Shown: positions 31,894 to 40,250 of the stretch, one piece after another
How the letters are laid out: each line of letters starts with the position of its first letter
Numbering within the stretch: the stretch's first letter is position 1
DNA from: a bacterium
GTDB taxonomy: Bacteria; Patescibacteriota; Patescibacteriia; JAGPKW01
Direction: 5' to 3'
Assembly (NCBI GenBank): GCA_021780535.1
Contig: JAJXYN010000007.1
Span: forward strand, 1-50,054
DNA: 50,054 bases
Notes under the pieces: generated by a model
Database searches by the model: none
Told to the model about the DNA's origin: nothing
What the model saw: only the letters and a program-made list of their open reading frames with translations
Position numbers and translations under genes: made by a program

Positions 31894-32853
31894 CTACTTT
31901 TTTTTCGCAGAAACTCTAAATTTGATGTCAACAAAACCTTCATCTCCAGGTTTTTTTGGAACTATTATATGTATATGAATATGATTTACTGTACCTCCAT
32001 TGAATTTGGGATTACCAAACCTCATACACAAAGACCCACTTTCAATATCAAGCTTCTTTTCAATTTCACAAATAATATTTTCCAAAGCACAAAACTCCTC
32101 ATGAGTTATATCACTTATTTTTTCTCTGTGCTGCTTTGGAATCAATAAAATATGATAATTTGTTCCATTGTAAGGCCACTGATTTTTTGTAACAATCCAA
32201 TGTTTATCATCAAGAATAACTGGATTTTTATGCTCTTTGAAAAAGTTTTCAACACAGAAAGGACATTCCGATCTATTATTAATCCTGGTCATAGCTTCAA
32301 ACTGAGAAGCTTCTCTGGCATTATCCAATACAGTAAATGTTTTTTTTATTAATACTTTAAAAACATAATCAAATTCATCTTTTTCGCTTTTAGCAAAATA
32401 TTCACTAGTTTCAACATTCCAAACATTCCAATCTACAACAGGAAAAAATGAATCAGCACCATCAATTTCCGTATTAATTTCAGAAAGATATATTTTATCA
32501 ACACGAGACAGTGCTTGTTTATAAACACTTGCCCCACCAATTATAAAAACATTCTTTTGAAATACATAAGCTTTCTTAATTGCTTCATTCAAACTTCTAC
32601 AAACAATTACATCTTCCATAATATCAGATTTAAACGTTCTACTAATAACAATATTTATCCTATTAGGAAGTGGCCTGTATTTTGTTGGTAAAGATTCATA
32701 AGTTTTTCTTCCCATTATAACAACAGAATCATCCGTTATTTCTTTAAATCTAGCAATATCAGTCTTAAGTTTCCAAGGTATAATATTTCCCTTTCCTATT
32801 GCCAAATTTCTATCAACAGCAACTATTATAGAAAGTTCACGCTTATTATTCAT
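31894..32853 (-). CDS. Dihydrofolate reductase-HIT hydrolase fusion
   Basis: 319 aa. Residues 1-170 are DHFR: AVDRNLAIGKGNIIPWKLK, VIMGRKTYESLP, NIVISR, IIGGASVYKQAL. After a linker, residues ~190-315 are a HIT domain with CPFC (197-200), HILLIPKQH and the catalytic triad HIHIHIIVP (His291, 293, 295). DHFR regenerates tetrahydrofolate used up by ThyA; the HIT half would hydrolyse a nucleotide phosphoramidate, dinucleoside polyphosphate or adenylated end. Both parts look intact. GGAGG lies 7 nt before the ATG. It is 20 bp downstream of thyA in one operon. Confidence 0.93.
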   Translation of the reverse strand: MNNKRELSIIVAVDRNLAIGKGNIIPWKLKTDIARFKEITDDSVVIMGRKTYESLPTKYRPLPNRINIVISRTFKSDIMEDVIVCRSLNEAIKKAYVFQKNVFIIGGASVYKQALSRVDKIYLSEINTEIDGADSFFPVVDWNVWNVETSEYFAKSEKDEFDYVFKVLIKKTFTVLDNAREASQFEAMTRINNRSECPFCVENFFKEHKNPVILDDKHWIVTKNQWPYNGTNYHILLIPKQHREKISDITHEEFCALENIICEIEKKLDIESGSLCMRFGNPKFNGGTVNHIHIHIIVPKKPGDEGFVDIKFRVSAKKK

Positions 32854-32872
32854 ATCTACCTCCGCACTAAGC

Positions 32873-33808
32873 CTATATTGGTGTTTTTATTACAAACCTA
32901 CCAGACTGAGGAAAATAATCCTTCACTTCAAAATCATTAGGTCTAAAATCTTGAATATGTTTAATATCGGGATTTATAATAACAGTAGGAAATCTTTCAG
33001 GTTTTACATCTAGTAAACCTTTTACAGCTTCATCTTGCGTAGGAGTATAATAATGAGCATCATCAATAAAATAAATCAATTTTCCAGGCATATAGCCAGT
33101 AACCTGGGCTAGCATAAAAGTTAACGCTGCATATTGAATAATATTAGCAGGAAGACCAACCGGATAATCAGCACTTCTTTGTATATGTACCAAGTCCAAA
33201 AATCCAGTATCAGTATTAATATGAATATCAAAATCACCATGGCAAGGCACAACAACAACTTTTTGAATCATACCAGAAATACGAGGTGTATAATAAGGTA
33301 TCCAATTAGAAACTCGGTGTGTTTTAAGTTTTGGGTTTTCTCTAATTTGTTGTAGAACAACGTCTATTTGATTGAAAAATTCACCATTAGACATAGGAAA
33401 ATTAGTCCACGCTGGACCATAAGATCCTGGGCCAAGATCTCCTTCTTCTAGTTCTCTTTTATTGCATTTTTCTTTTGTTACCCATTTTTTCCACCAGAAA
33501 CACCCAAAAGACTCAAGCTCTGCTTGGGTTCTAGCACCATTCAAAAAACCACAAAGTTCACCCAAACATTGAGAAAAAATAGATCGATTAACACCATTTT
33601 TAATATTTGGTGTAGCTATATCTCTTTCAGTAATTACAGGAAAACCATTCCTAAGATCAAATTTATACATGATACCAAAAATATGTTTTTCATATTCCTC
33701 CATTTGGGTATAAACAATATCTCCATTATCAACAATTTCTTTCAAACCATTACGATATTGAAAATCAATTTTTCTTTCTGCAAAAGGCACATAATATTTA
33801 TCGTTCAT
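32873..33808 (-). CDS. thyA: Thymidylate synthase ThyA
   Basis: 311 aa. It converts dUMP to dTMP with methylene-tetrahydrofolate. The catalytic Cys189 lies in VVVPCHGDF, and the substrate-binding motif HIQRSADYPVGLPANIIQYA (~209-227) keeps Arg, Ser, Asp and the specificity Asn222. FWWKKW and GPGSYGPAW mark the family. The sequence is shorter and more divergent than the E. coli type but complete. It has an SD (AAGGGGG), a plausible promoter and a DHFR-HIT partner directly downstream, so the two form the dTMP cycle. Confidence 0.93.
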   Translation of the reverse strand: MNDKYYVPFAERKIDFQYRNGLKEIVDNGDIVYTQMEEYEKHIFGIMYKFDLRNGFPVITERDIATPNIKNGVNRSIFSQCLGELCGFLNGARTQAELESFGCFWWKKWVTKEKCNKRELEEGDLGPGSYGPAWTNFPMSNGEFFNQIDVVLQQIRENPKLKTHRVSNWIPYYTPRISGMIQKVVVVPCHGDFDIHINTDTGFLDLVHIQRSADYPVGLPANIIQYAALTFMLAQVTGYMPGKLIYFIDDAHYYTPTQDEAVKGLLDVKPERFPTVIINPDIKHIQDFRPNDFEVKDYFPQSGRFVIKTPI

Positions 33809-33839
33809 ATAAAATCCCCCTTATTGGATTGTAATATAA

Positions 33840-33868
33840 ATCCTACACACAAAACAATTTAAAGTAAA
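33840..33868 (-). promoter_or_regulatory. Probable promoter of thyA
   Basis: TTTACT (33868-33863), a 17-nt spacer, then TAGGAT (33845-33840). It follows the tsf terminator. Confidence 0.5.
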
Positions 33869-33870
33869 TA

Positions 33871-33896
33871 CAATAAAAGACGCTAATAATAGCGCC
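33871..33896 (-). terminator. Terminator of tsf
   Basis: GGCGCTA-TTAT-TAGCGTC on minus (7-bp stem with one G-U) is followed by TTTTATTG. Confidence 0.8.
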
Positions 33897-33933
33897 TTTT
33901 ATTAATCATTAAACCTTTTTATATAATTTTAAT

Positions 33934-34782
33934 TTAACAAGTAGAAGCAGAAGTTAGTTCATACAAAACAAATTCTTTAATTTCAGAACCATTACCAAGA
34001 GAAGCAGCCACTTGTTTTACAGTCTTACTGTCGTCCTTAACAAATAATTGTTCAACAAAACAATTTTCAGAATAAAATTTGTTAACACGTCCAGCTACAA
34101 TCTTTTCAGCAATTTCAGCTGGTTTAGATTGCATATCAGGTTGTGCCATAAGAATTTCTTTTTCTTTAGTAACAACTTCCATTGGGATATCTGTAACATT
34201 TAAATATTGAGGTCTTAAAGCAACAGCATGCATTCCAAGATCTTTAATAGCAGATATAGCTTTATTAACATCAACCACATTAGAAACGGACATCATAGCT
34301 CCACTTTTTCCATCAAAATGTACATAAGCAGAAACCACGCCAGACTCAGAAGTCATTTTAGTAAATCTCTTAATTTCTATTTTTTCTTTAACTTTAGAAA
34401 TAACTTCATCTTGTATTTCTTTAATGGTTTTACCATTTACAGAAAAATCCATAAGAGAAGCTACATTCCCTGCATCGCTTACAACAGCAGCGGCAACTAC
34501 AGATTTTGTATAATTAACAAAATCTTCATTTCTCGCAACAAAGTCAGTTTCACATGCTATTTCCATGATAACACCCGTTTTATTATCATCGGAAGCAGCA
34601 AAAGCTACAACACCTTCATTAGCAACTCTAGTAGCGGTTTTGTTTGCTATTTGTTGACCTCTTTTTCTAATTAATTCAACAGCTTTATCAAAATCATCAC
34701 CAGCTTCTTTTAGAGCCTTTTGACAATCAACAATACCAATACCAGACATATCTCTAAGTTTCTTTACAAGTTCCAAAGACAT
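33934..34782 (-). CDS. tsf: Elongation factor Ts
   Basis: 282 aa. It recycles EF-Tu by GDP/GTP exchange. The N-terminal UBA-like domain (LVKKLRDMSGIGIVDCQKALKEAGGD-type region, here KEAGDDFDKAVELIRKRG) and the core signature (GVIMEIACETDFVARNEDF) are present, along with the two-subdomain core and C-terminal module. The start has no SD. It lies 172 bp downstream of rpsB, with a hairpin between them, in the classic rpsB-tsf order. Confidence 0.97.
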   Translation of the reverse strand: MSLELVKKLRDMSGIGIVDCQKALKEAGDDFDKAVELIRKRGQQIANKTATRVANEGVVAFAASDDNKTGVIMEIACETDFVARNEDFVNYTKSVVAAAVVSDAGNVASLMDFSVNGKTIKEIQDEVISKVKEKIEIKRFTKMTSESGVVSAYVHFDGKSGAMMSVSNVVDVNKAISAIKDLGMHAVALRPQYLNVTDIPMEVVTKEKEILMAQPDMQSKPAEIAEKIVAGRVNKFYSENCFVEQLFVKDDSKTVKQVAASLGNGSEIKEFVLYELTSASTC

Positions 34783-34874
34783 AACTTTTTTTTATTAAAA
34801 ATTAGATATTACCTTTTTTATTTTTTTGTATCTTAAACATTTATCAAAATCAGAATTTTACAAGGAAATAATTT

Positions 34875-34917
34875 AAATATTTATGAGACGTATATTTTAT
34901 ACGGCAAATAAATATTT
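34875..34917 (-). promoter_or_regulatory. Hairpin between rpsB and tsf
   Basis: Perfect 10-bp arms AAATATTTAT/ATAAATATTT surround an inner perfect CGTATA-AAA-TATACG hairpin. No T-run follows, so partial attenuation or mRNA processing between the two genes is more likely than full termination. Confidence 0.55.
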
Positions 34918-34954
34918 AATGAAATTGACACCGTAAAAACTGATTTTCATAAAT

Positions 34955-35659
34955 TTACACAGTTTTTTTAATCTTACTCTTTCCATCTAACACTGCATCA
35001 GCAACAAGATTAACAATCATATCAAGAGATTTTACAGCATCATCATTTGCTGGAATAACATAATCAACTAATTCTGGATTAACATTTGTATCACAAATTC
35101 CAATTATTGGAATTTTTTTCACTTTTGCTTCTAAAATAGTTGTTTCTTGCATTTTTAAATCTGTAATAAAAACCATTGCTGGTAATCTTTTCATATTTTT
35201 AATACCACTCAAATTTCTATTTAATTTTTCAATAAGTCTAGATAAAACAACAACTTCTTTTTTTGTGTATTTAGCGAATTCTCCACTCTCTTTATCCGCT
35301 TCTAATTTATTTAATTTTTTTATAGATTTAATTAATGTGCCAAAATTTGTAAAAGTACCGCCAAGCCATCTTTCTGTAACATATGGCATAGTGCATCTTT
35401 CAGCAGCTTTCTTAGTAATTTCTTTAGCTTGTTTTTTAGTACTAACAAACATAATTTCTTCACCCATAGCAACAACATCAGAAACTCTCTTCAAAATTTT
35501 CTCCAAAGCTTCTGTAGTTTTAGTTAAATTAATTATATGAACACCATTTTTAGCAGTATAAATATAAGGTTCTGCTTTAGGGTGCCATTTAGAAACCGGG
35601 TGACCAAAATGTACTCCAGCTTCAAGCATTTCTTCCGCAGAAGGAATTTTATAAGACAT
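34955..35659 (-). CDS. rpsB: Small-subunit ribosomal protein S2
   Basis: 234 aa, complete. S2 signatures are clear: MLEAGVHFGHPVSKWHPK, YIYTAKNGVHIINL, FVSTKKQAKEI, RWLGGTFTNF and the C-terminal PIIGICDTNVNPELVDYVIPANDDA. It binds late in 30S assembly on the head-body junction and is needed for S1 and mRNA recruitment. It is preceded by a consensus promoter and a ~130-nt structured leader without SD, which suggests autogenous control of the leader. Confidence 0.98.
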   Translation of the reverse strand: MSYKIPSAEEMLEAGVHFGHPVSKWHPKAEPYIYTAKNGVHIINLTKTTEALEKILKRVSDVVAMGEEIMFVSTKKQAKEITKKAAERCTMPYVTERWLGGTFTNFGTLIKSIKKLNKLEADKESGEFAKYTKKEVVVLSRLIEKLNRNLSGIKNMKRLPAMVFITDLKMQETTILEAKVKKIPIIGICDTNVNPELVDYVIPANDDAVKSLDMIVNLVADAVLDGKSKIKKTV

Positions 35660-35685
35660 ATATAAGTTCTTAATTTATTAGATTT

Positions 35686-35733
35686 TTTATGCTTTGTCTC
35701 GCTAAAAGCGGACTAATTTTTTAAAAGCATAAA
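35686..35733 (-). promoter_or_regulatory. Structured rpsB leader hairpin (candidate S2 autoregulatory site)
   Basis: On minus, a perfect 10-bp stem TTTATGCTTT/AAAGCATAAA encloses an inner hairpin GTC-CGCT-TTT-AGCG-A-GAC. It lies 27 nt upstream of the rpsB ATG within the transcript from the 35798 promoter. Ribosomal protein leaders of this kind often mimic the protein's rRNA site; binding by S2 is inference. Confidence 0.55.
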
Positions 35734-35797
35734 TGTTCTTTTAACACTTTTTATTTTAGATAAAAAATAAAAAGATGCATAAATTGACATCCAGATA

Positions 35798-35826
35798 ATC
35801 TTATCAAAAGATAAGCAAAATGTCAA
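35798..35826 (-). promoter_or_regulatory. Promoter of rpsB-tsf
   Basis: TTGACA (35826-35821), a 17-nt spacer, then TAAGAT (35803-35798). Confidence 0.85.
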
Positions 35827-35846
35827 TTTCCACAATAAATATAATT

Positions 35847-36707
35847 TTAACTTTTAGCTTTTAATTTCACAATTCTATCATCAAAAAATTCTTCAATATT
35901 AAAATAATCACCAAATTCTTCTTTTATTCTATCAGATTGTCCTTTTTCTACTTCTAAAAATATACAGCCCTCATTATTTAACAATTTTTTATTAATAATT
36001 TTTTTAAGAAGTTTTTTAATCAAATAAAAACCATTATCTTTTTCAAATAAAGCCACTTTTGGTTCAAATTGCAAATCTTTTTGATTATCTTTATTAAAAT
36101 CTACAGAATCAAAATCAACATAGGGCAAATTAGCAATAATAAAATCAAATTTTTTATTTGCAGGAAATTTTAAATTACCTCTATAAAATTTTATTTTATT
36201 TTCAACACAAAAATATTTAGAATTCTCACGAGCAACTTTCAATGCCCTAAATGATATATCTGAAGCAAAAAAATTAAATTTAAAATCTACAAAAGAATTT
36301 AAAATTTTTTTTATAATAGAAATAATAACACACCCCGAACCAGTACCTATTTCAATAATATTTTTGATATTCCCATCAATTCTAATAGAATCAACAACCA
36401 TATCAACAATTTCTTCTGTAATAAATCTTGGAATTAAAACATTTTTATTAACCTTAAAATCAAGCCCACAAAAATTCTTATGACCCAATATATAAGCCAC
36501 TGGTTCATGTTTTAATCTTCTTGAGAATAGTTTTTCAAATTTTTTCAAATTTTTTTTATCAACTTCTTCTTCAGATTTAGAAATCAAATCTACCCTACTT
36601 AAACCAGAAACAAAAGAAAATAAAAGCTCCACATCAAGATATGGAGACTCAAATCCATTTTTCAATAAAATATTAGAATAATTATTTAATAAATCTTTAT
36701 TTTTCAT
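35847..36707 (-). CDS. prmC: Peptide chain release factor glutamine methyltransferase
   Basis: 286 aa. It methylates the Gln of the GGQ motif in RF1/RF2. The N-terminal helical domain is followed by a Rossmann SAM domain with IEIGTGSGCVIISI and the substrate motif IIANLPYVD (NLPY in place of the usual NPPY). The ATG at 36707 (MKNKDLL) overlaps the def stop by 11 bp and is preferred over an ATG five codons upstream. It forms an operon with def, a common translation-related pairing. Confidence 0.9.
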   Translation of the reverse strand: MKNKDLLNNYSNILLKNGFESPYLDVELLFSFVSGLSRVDLISKSEEEVDKKNLKKFEKLFSRRLKHEPVAYILGHKNFCGLDFKVNKNVLIPRFITEEIVDMVVDSIRIDGNIKNIIEIGTGSGCVIISIIKKILNSFVDFKFNFFASDISFRALKVARENSKYFCVENKIKFYRGNLKFPANKKFDFIIANLPYVDFDSVDFNKDNQKDLQFEPKVALFEKDNGFYLIKKLLKKIINKKLLNNEGCIFLEVEKGQSDRIKEEFGDYFNIEEFFDDRIVKLKAKS

Positions 36708-37140
36708 TATTTTTATCAACAATCAAAATTCCATTCAAATGATCAATTTCATGTTGAATAATTCTAGCAAAAAAATTATTAGCAGTAACTTTATATAGAT
36801 CACCATCTTCTCCAATAAATTCAATATCAATATGTTTATATCTCTTAACATTAATCCATTTATTAGGGACAGAAAGACAACCCTCGGTATCACAAGCCAT
36901 TTCAACACCTTTATTAATAATAACGGGATTAATAAATACATAAACTTCTTTTTCTGGTTTAACTAAAATTAATCTTTTATTAACACCAACTTGAGGAGCA
37001 GCAAGCCCAACACCTTTAGATTTTTTAAAAGTATCTTTCATATTTTTAATCAACTTCAAAACAGATTCATCAATACTATGAATTTCTTCAGAAACCTTTC
37101 TAAGCCTTTCATCACCAATTTTAATAATATCAAGTAACAT
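36697..37140 (-). CDS. def: Peptide deformylase
   Basis: 147 aa. All three family motifs are present: GVGLAAPQVGV, EGCLSVP (metal Cys) and QHEIDHLNGIL (two metal His, catalytic Glu). It removes the formyl group from new polypeptides, consistent with initiator tRNA-fMet elsewhere in the window. It lies 10 bp downstream of repeat copy 5, whose mini-ORF runs out of frame into the start of def. It has no SD of its own. Confidence 0.96.
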   Translation of the reverse strand: MLLDIIKIGDERLRKVSEEIHSIDESVLKLIKNMKDTFKKSKGVGLAAPQVGVNKRLILVKPEKEVYVFINPVIINKGVEMACDTEGCLSVPNKWINVKRYKHIDIEFIGEDGDLYKVTANNFFARIIQHEIDHLNGILIVDKNNEK

Positions 37141-37149
37141 AACTTTGTC

Positions 37150-37245
37150 ATAAATCTAATAATAGTATTTTCGTTCATTTGTGAGCTCCTTTAAAAAATA
37201 ACTGAACGGAACACCATGAAAAGAAAATATTATTATTAGATTTAT
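37150..37245 (-). repeat. Repeated structured element, copy 5 (upstream of def), mini-ORF subtype
   Basis: ~22-nt arms (ATAAATCTAATAATA side with TATTATTAGATTTAT side) pair with one mismatch. The core TTTTCATGGTGTTCCGTTCAG ... AAAGGAGCTCACAAATGAACG keeps the inner stem by a G-U wobble (GTTC/GAGC). The mini-ORF (start 37178, MNENTIIRFMTK) continues ~40 codons to 37056, overlapping the def start in another frame. Confidence 0.88.
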
Positions 37246-37259
37246 TTTTATTAAGTATT

Positions 37260-37880
37260 TTATTTACTATATCTTCTAATAGTGATTTTACCAATTTGTC
37301 TTTCTTCTTGCAATTTCAAATTTTTAAAAGTAAACCCATGAGAAACAATAACAACCGAATCCTTACATTCATTTAAAATTTTATCCTCTAATTTATCCAT
37401 AGCATGTGGTAATAAGTATGTAAATAAAACATCAGCGTCAGATATATTTTCTTTATACATATCTCCTTGCTTAACAATAGCTTTGCTTTTTTTAAAAAAG
37501 TTTCTAATCTTAGCAGTTAAAACAACGTCAGCTTTCCATTCAACACCAATACATTTAGTATTTGGAATATAAGAGGCTTCGGTAACTAACCTTCCATCAC
37601 CACAACCCATATCATAAACATTATCACCCTCTTTAACACCTGCCATTTTTATCATTTCATAAACAACTTTCATAGGAGTAGGCACATAAGGAACAAAACT
37701 TTTATTTTCTTTTATTAAAGAATAAATAAAATAAAAAATATAAATAAATAAAATTACAGTGATAATAGCCATAACTCCAAAAATCACAACAAAAGTTGTT
37801 ATATTAAATCCAAAAACCAAACCCAATAAAACAAGAAAAATTAAAAGAATATTAACATACAAAAAAACAACAAGATTCAT
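37260..37880 (-). CDS. Membrane-anchored SAM-dependent methyltransferase-like protein
   Basis: 206 aa. Two N-terminal membrane segments (~3-27 and ~32-56) are followed by a class I methyltransferase core with motif I VYDMGCGDGRLVTEA (~88), an acidic end of strand 2 (CIGVEWK), and motif IV-like DADVLFTYLLP. It should bind SAM at the cytoplasmic face of the membrane. The target is unknown. It is the last gene before repeat copy 5 on the strand and 10 bp downstream of ackA, so it is probably co-transcribed with ackA. Confidence 0.82.
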   Translation of the reverse strand: MNLVVFLYVNILLIFLVLLGLVFGFNITTFVVIFGVMAIITVILFIYIFYFIYSLIKENKSFVPYVPTPMKVVYEMIKMAGVKEGDNVYDMGCGDGRLVTEASYIPNTKCIGVEWKADVVLTAKIRNFFKKSKAIVKQGDMYKENISDADVLFTYLLPHAMDKLEDKILNECKDSVVIVSHGFTFKNLKLQEERQIGKITIRRYSK

Positions 37881-37889
37881 AATAAAATA

Positions 37890-39059
37890 TTATTTAATAA
37901 ATTTAAGAGCTTCTTCGGCTATCATTTTCTCTTCATTGGTTTTTATAACTTCAATATTTACGTTATCAGTAAAAGGCAAATCCTTCATTATCAAACTTCT
38001 TATAATTTCACTTCTTTCACCAATCCCGGCAGTAAAAATTATGGCATCAACTCTTCCTAGTATAGCATAATAAGAACCAATATACTTTTTAACTCTATAA
38101 ACAAAAACATCAACAGCTAGCTTACACCTCTTTTTCAATAAAGTTAATTCATCAAAATTATATTTTTCATTTAAATAAGACCCATCAAAATTAGAAACAG
38201 GATAATCAGCCAAATATAAAACTTCTCTCATATCAATATTAGTCATGCCAGTCATACCAACCAAACCAGACTTTTTATTTAATAAATTATCAACTTGATC
38301 CAATGTTAAATTTTCTTTTCTAGCTATAAATAAAGGGACAGAAGCATCAAGATCTCCAACTCTAGTACCCATTAACAACCCTTCAAGTGGAGTAAATCCC
38401 ATTGAATTATCAACAGATTTCCCATTTTTTATAGCACAAACACTACATCCTGAGCCAAGATGACATGTTATTAAATTTAATTCACTCTCATTTTTATTTG
38501 CTGTTTTTGCATACTCTTCCAATATATATTCATGTGACAAACCATGGAAACCATATCTTCTAATCAAATATTTTTCAGCTAGTTCAACAGGAAGTCCATA
38601 AGTATAAGCATAATCAGGAAGAGAATGATGGAAAGCAGTATCAAAACTCAAAGAATTTTTAATATTAGGAAATAATTCTATACAAGCATTCACAACAGAC
38701 ATTTGGACAGGATTATGTAATGGTGCTAATTCGTTAACCAATTCCATTTGTTTTAAAACAACATCATCAACAAGCAAATTATTGCTATTATTTCCACCAT
38801 GCACAATTCTATGACCTATTATCTCAATATCATCAACATTTATATTATACATTTTAAATTTTTCAAACAAAAAAATCAAAGCATCTTTATGTGTTTTATA
38901 ATCTTGTTCATACTTATCATCATTTCCATTTATTTTAAATTCAGAAAAAGAATTAGATACACCAATTCTTTCAAAAATACCTTTAACAACCTCGTTTAAT
39001 TTATTATCAAACAAAGCAAATTTTAAAGAAGACGAACCACAATTGACAACTAAAATCAT
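37890..39059 (-). CDS. ackA: Acetate kinase
   Basis: 389 aa, full length. It converts acetyl phosphate and ADP to acetate and ATP. Signatures: VVNCGSSSLKFALF, IGHRIVHGG, FDTAFHHSLP, RRYGFHGLSH and HLGSGCSVCAIKNG. With the PduL-type phosphotransacetylase two genes upstream it completes the acetyl-CoA to acetate route, a main ATP source in fermentative CPR bacteria. The RmuC gene lies between them. It has no SD. Confidence 0.97.
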   Translation of the reverse strand: MILVVNCGSSSLKFALFDNKLNEVVKGIFERIGVSNSFSEFKINGNDDKYEQDYKTHKDALIFLFEKFKMYNINVDDIEIIGHRIVHGGNNSNNLLVDDVVLKQMELVNELAPLHNPVQMSVVNACIELFPNIKNSLSFDTAFHHSLPDYAYTYGLPVELAEKYLIRRYGFHGLSHEYILEEYAKTANKNESELNLITCHLGSGCSVCAIKNGKSVDNSMGFTPLEGLLMGTRVGDLDASVPLFIARKENLTLDQVDNLLNKKSGLVGMTGMTNIDMREVLYLADYPVSNFDGSYLNEKYNFDELTLLKKRCKLAVDVFVYRVKKYIGSYYAILGRVDAIIFTAGIGERSEIIRSLIMKDLPFTDNVNIEVIKTNEEKMIAEEALKFIK

Positions 39060-39113
39060 AAAATAAGTTAAATTAAATAGTTAAATAGTTTATAGCTAAA
39101 TACCGTAAGAAAA

Positions 39114-40247
39114 TTATTCTTCTGCACTAGTTTTATCAATTTCCAAAACCTCAACCTCACCCCCACTACCAGTAATCTTTAATACATCCTTATCAACCTT
39201 CTTAAACTCTTTATAAGCAGTATTATAACCATTTACAGTAGTATTAAGATTATTGCCCAATTTTTTTAAATATTCGTCATAAGAAATTATGTGCTTACCA
39301 AGTTGCTCAACATTTTTAATAACCTTACTAACACTCTCTTCCATTTTCATGGCACGAAGGCCTTGTAAAACGGTTTGTAAATAAGCAAAAAATGATGTTG
39401 GAGAAACAATCATAACATGCTTTTTAAAAGCATACTCAATTAAATTTATAGAATTTACATTAAGTACCCCAACTTTATTAATTAATAAATCATGATAAAT
39501 ACCCTCTGCAGAAATAAACATAAAAGCAAAATCTGTAGTATTTAGATCTGGCCTAATATATTTACTAGTTTCATCAATCCTAAGCTGTAAATCGTTTTTT
39601 AACTTCTTTTCCAATTCCGTTATAGTAATAGGGTCTTTAGCCTCTATTAATTTATTATAATTTTCAAGAGAAAATTTAGAATCAACCGGAATAATTAATT
39701 TACCTAGAAAAATAGCCGCATCAACAATTAAATCTTGATCAGTTTTTTCATCACGACCAATTTTATATTGCATTTTATATTGATCAGGAGAAAATAAATT
39801 TTTAAGCAAACTTTCAAGAAAATATTCTCCTAAAATACCACGCTGTTTAGGGTTTTTAAGAATATCTTCTAATCCTTTTATTTGCCCAGACAAATCCAAA
39901 ATTTGCTTATTCGTTCCTTTTAAACTTTCAAGTTGAGTAGAAATTTCTTTAATCGTAGAAATAGATTTTTCAAGATGACCATGAACAGTTTTATTGGAAC
40001 CTTCAAGTTTTTCATCAAAAGTTTTACGAAGAAGTTCCACTTGTTCCCTATTCATCTTAGAAGAGTTATCAATTTGATCTCTAGTTAATTTTAATGAATC
40101 ATTAAGTTGATTTTGTAACATTAGAAAAACATCATTATTTTTATCGTCAGGCTTCTTAAGTTCATCCAGTTTTTTAGAAAAAACAAAAAATATAGCAACA
40201 ATAATTGCAATTAATAAAACTATTAAAATAATTAAAAATATTTCCAT
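39114..40247 (-). CDS. rmuC: RmuC-family protein
   Basis: 377 aa. An N-terminal membrane segment (~3-24), a long coiled coil (~35-130), and then the RmuC nuclease-like core (RGILGEYFLESLLKNLF, DLIVDAAIFLGKLIIPVDSKFSLENY) and C-terminal helices. RmuC limits recombination between inverted repeats in E. coli, and its core is related to restriction-endonuclease folds. It is 3 bp downstream of pduL and upstream of ackA, an odd place for a recombination protein, and is likely co-transcribed. Confidence 0.9.
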   Translation of the reverse strand: MEIFLIILIVLLIAIIVAIFFVFSKKLDELKKPDDKNNDVFLMLQNQLNDSLKLTRDQIDNSSKMNREQVELLRKTFDEKLEGSNKTVHGHLEKSISTIKEISTQLESLKGTNKQILDLSGQIKGLEDILKNPKQRGILGEYFLESLLKNLFSPDQYKMQYKIGRDEKTDQDLIVDAAIFLGKLIIPVDSKFSLENYNKLIEAKDPITITELEKKLKNDLQLRIDETSKYIRPDLNTTDFAFMFISAEGIYHDLLINKVGVLNVNSINLIEYAFKKHVMIVSPTSFFAYLQTVLQGLRAMKMEESVSKVIKNVEQLGKHIISYDEYLKKLGNNLNTTVNGYNTAYKEFKKVDKDVLKITGSGGEVEVLEIDKTSAEE

Positions 40248-40250
40248 ATA

